From the NCBI GenBank assembly GCA_016218905.1, contig JACRCS010000309.1:1-6825 (forward strand): a stretch of 6,825 bases of DNA. The letters run 5' to 3'. Under the pieces are notes generated by a model. It saw only the letters and a program-made list of their open reading frames with translations. It had not been told where the DNA came from and ran no database searches. Positions 5,443 through 6,825 of this stretch are shown in pieces. Each line of letters starts with the position of its first letter. The stretch's first letter is position 1. A program made the position numbers and the translations under genes. Source of the stretch: Deltaproteobacteria bacterium. Lineage in GTDB: Bacteria > Desulfobacterota_C > Deferrisomatia > Deferrisomatales > JACRMM01.

Positions 5443-6069
5443 GTGCGCCTCCTCCCTTCCCCGGTCTTCGCCATTGCGGATTGGGAGCTCCTCGGACAGA
5501 GTATCTTCGACCGCGCGCAGGCCGCCCTCCGGGGCGGGCTGAGGTGGATCTGTCTGAGGGCGAAGGGGCTCGGCGATTCGGAGTGCCTGCGGGTTGCCCG
5601 CGAACTCCGGGCCGCGTGCCCGGACGCGATCCTCTCGATCAACGGCAGCGTGGCGGCGGCCGAGGCGCTCGGCACGGGCGCCCACCTCCCGTCGCGGGGC
5701 CCGAGCGTCGCTTCGGTGCGGGCCCGCCTGCCGGGAGCCCTCCTCGGCGCCTCCTGCCACGGAAGGGAAGAGCTCCTGAGCGCGTGGTCGCAAGGGGCGG
5801 ATTACGCCCTGCTCAGCCCGGTGTTCGCGACGATCTCGAAGGCCCCGGCGGGCGGCGAGCTCGGGGGCGCCGGGTTCGCGGCCGCGCGGGAAGGGGTCGG
5901 GTTCCCGGTGCTGGCCCTCGGCGGCGTCACGCCGGAGCGGGTGGCCGAGGCGGCCGCGGCCGGGGCCTCCGGCGTCGCGGTGCTGGGGGCCCTCTTTCTC
6001 GCTCCGGACGTCGAGGAGCGGGCACGTCAGTTCGTCCGAAGAGCGCAGGAGGTCTTCCATCGTGGGTGA
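5443..6069 (+). CDS. tenI: TenI/ThiE-family protein (thiazole tautomerase or divergent thiamine phosphate synthase)
   Basis: This 208-residue single-domain (beta/alpha)8 protein begins at GTG 5443, the only ATG/GTG/TTG before the conserved region in this frame. No Shine-Dalgarno is visible, and a GC-rich stem (GGGGC 5417-5421 with GCCCC 5438-5442) abuts the start. Family motifs in order are L-R-A-K (38-41), I-N-G-S-V (66-70), H-L-P-S (81-84), G-A-S-C-H (102-106), L-S-P-V-F-A-T-x-x-K (124-133), L-G-G-V-T-P-E-R (159-166) and G-V-A-V-L (177-181). ThiE normally has I-N-D-R and H-L-G-Q. The N-G and L-P-S seen here match Bacillus TenI, as does R-A-R-x-P (93-97). However, where TenI has G-H-V-F with its proposed catalytic histidine, this protein has S-P-V-F as in ThiE. 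It therefore probably lacks ThiE metal binding, and its TenI activity is uncertain. The thiD gene begins 6 bases after the stop, supporting a thiamin role. The family call is firm; the exact reaction is open. Confidence 0.82.
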   Translation: MRLLPSPVFAIADWELLGQSIFDRAQAALRGGLRWICLRAKGLGDSECLRVARELRAACPDAILSINGSVAAAEALGTGAHLPSRGPSVASVRARLPGALLGASCHGREELLSAWSQGADYALLSPVFATISKAPAGGELGGAGFAAAREGVGFPVLALGGVTPERVAEAAAAGASGVAVLGALFLAPDVEERARQFVRRAQEVFHRG

Positions 6070-6070
6070 G
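6064..6070 (+). promoter_or_regulatory. Ribosome binding site of thiD containing the upstream stop codon
   Basis: GGGTGAG matches the GGTGA part of the Shine-Dalgarno consensus and lies 5 bases before TTG 6076. Its TGA (6067-6069) is the stop of the preceding gene, so termination and re-initiation share the same site. This supports the unusual TTG start. Confidence 0.55.
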
Positions 6071-6075
6071 CTCAG

Positions 6076-6825
6076 TTGAAGAACGTCTTGACCATCGCGG
6101 GCTCCGACTCCGGCGGCGGAGCGGGAGTCCAGGCGGACCTCCGGACCATCGCCGCGCTCGGCTGCCACGGCTCCACCGTCATCACGGCGATCACCGCCCA
6201 GAACTCGCGCGGGGTCCAGCGCGTCTTCCCGCTGGAACCCGAAGCCGTCTCTGCCCAGCTCGCGAGCGTGCTCTCCGACATGGGCGCGGCCGCCGCCAAG
6301 ACCGGCATGCTCTTCTCCGCGGAAGTGATTCGGGCGTTGGCTGCGGTCCTGGAGACTTATCCGGTGGAACGGCTCGTGGTGGATCCCGTGATGGTCGCCA
6401 AGGGGGGGGCCCTCCTCCTGAGGGAAGATGCGAGGTCGGCGCTGGTCCGGGAGCTCCTGCCCCGGGCGAAGCTGGTGACGCCGAATCTGCCCGAGGCCGA
6501 GGTGCTCACCGGCATGGAGATCTCGAGTGAGGCGGCAGAGAAGGAGGCGTGCCGGCGCATCCTCGCGCTCGGCCCCGCGGCCGTGCTCCTGAAGGGAGGG
6601 CACGCCAGCGGCGACGAGATCCGGGACGTGTACGCGGACCGGGAGGGCTCTTGGGAGATCTTCCGCGCCCGCCGGATCCCCACGCCGCATACCCACGGAA
6701 CCGGCTGTACGCTCTCCGCGGCCATCGCCACCAAGCTGGCTCTCGGGCTGGGGCTGCTGGACGCGATCGCCGAGGCGCGCCGCTTCCTGGAGCGAGCGAT
6801 CCTCCACGCGTATCCGATGGGCGCA
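6076..6825 (+). CDS. thiD: Hydroxymethylpyrimidine / HMP-phosphate kinase, 3' end truncated by window
   Basis: The frame runs open for 250 codons to the window edge; ThiD is usually around 265 residues, so only the last residues are missing. TTG 6076 is chosen because it is the only start between the upstream in-frame TGA and the first conserved motif, gives the standard [16 protein letters not shown]-terminus, and has an RBS. Motifs follow Thi[14 protein letters not shown] (9-21), T-A-I-T-A-Q-N (37-43), A-K-T-G-M (74-78), D-P-V-M (103-106), T-P-N-L-P-E-A (135-141) and H-G-T-G-C-T-L-S-A (207-215). In the last motif, C211 with G208 and G210 should form the phosphate-transfer anion hole. It phosphorylates HMP to HMP-P and HMP-PP, the pyrimidine arm of thiamin diphosphate synthesis and salvage, in the cytoplasm. 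It follows the TenI/ThiE-like gene by 6 bases in the same reading frame. Some pyridoxal kinases share this fold, but the motif set and context favour ThiD. Confidence 0.92.
   Translation, partial: MKNVLTIAGSDSGGGAGVQADLRTIAALGCHGSTVITAITAQNSRGVQRVFPLEPEAVSAQLASVLSDMGAAAAKTGMLFSAEVIRALAAVLETYPVERLVVDPVMVAKGGALLLREDARSALVRELLPRAKLVTPNLPEAEVLTGMEISSEAAEKEACRRILALGPAAVLLKGGHASGDEIRDVYADREGSWEIFRARRIPTPHTHGTGCTLSAAIATKLALGLGLLDAIAEARRFLERAILHAYPMGA

Noticed and set aside
5061..5675. 204-codon - strand frame spanning the intergenic segment and cooT
   Set aside because: It overlaps the whole cooT-like gene with its strong RBS and shows no motif or RBS of its own.
5401..6807. 468-codon open frame on the - strand over the thiamin genes
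   Set aside because: It is antisense to tenI and thiD, both with clear family motifs, and its translation is Arg/Gly/Ala/Pro-rich without recognisable domains.

Overview
The window is GC-rich (roughly 65 % by eye), and every gene I can support lies on the + strand. The short gaps, GGAGG-type ribosome binding sites and mixed ATG/GTG/TTG starts point to a bacterium. The gene set does not fix the phylum. A spoVR-prkA pair without other sporulation genes, a CooT-family protein and short heptamer repeats between genes would suit a non-sporulating high-GC lineage such as a deltaproteobacterial group, Acidobacteriota or a related candidate phylum. That placement is inference.

Region 1 (1-3986) is a two-gene operon. 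The first gene is a SpoVR-family gene cut by the left edge. Five bases after its stop comes a PrkA-type AAA+ 'serine protein kinase' of 831 residues, clearly longer than the ~630-645 residue PrkA/YeaG prototype. In many bacteria these two families travel with a DUF444 (YeaH) gene as a stress or starvation module. The third partner is not in the window but could lie just upstream.

Region 2 (3987-5225) holds one stand-alone metallo-beta-lactamase-fold hydrolase (4235-4999). Each side of it has an intergenic segment of about 230-250 bases. Each segment begins with a strong GC hairpin just after a stop codon, and each hairpin runs directly into a tandem heptamer tract with consensus TTNTCRG. The first segment also carries an inverted copy of the heptamers about 110 bases further on, so it could fold back on itself.

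Region 3 (5226-6825) looks like a small operon. It contains a 63-residue CooT-family protein with a good promoter candidate and a strong RBS, a TenI/ThiE-like (beta/alpha)8 protein, and a ThiD-type HMP/HMP-P kinase cut by the right edge. The last two belong to thiamin synthesis or salvage. The TenI/ThiE-like protein has TenI-type substitutions in the ThiE metal-binding motif but lacks the histidine proposed as the TenI catalyst, so its reaction is uncertain. The thiD gene opens with TTG. The stop codon of the preceding gene lies inside the thiD ribosome binding site, in the same reading frame.

I see no RNA gene, CRISPR array, insertion sequence or phage gene. The most unusual signals are the hairpin-plus-heptamer intergenic modules, the long PrkA variant, the CooT/thiamin pairing and the hybrid TenI/ThiE active site.
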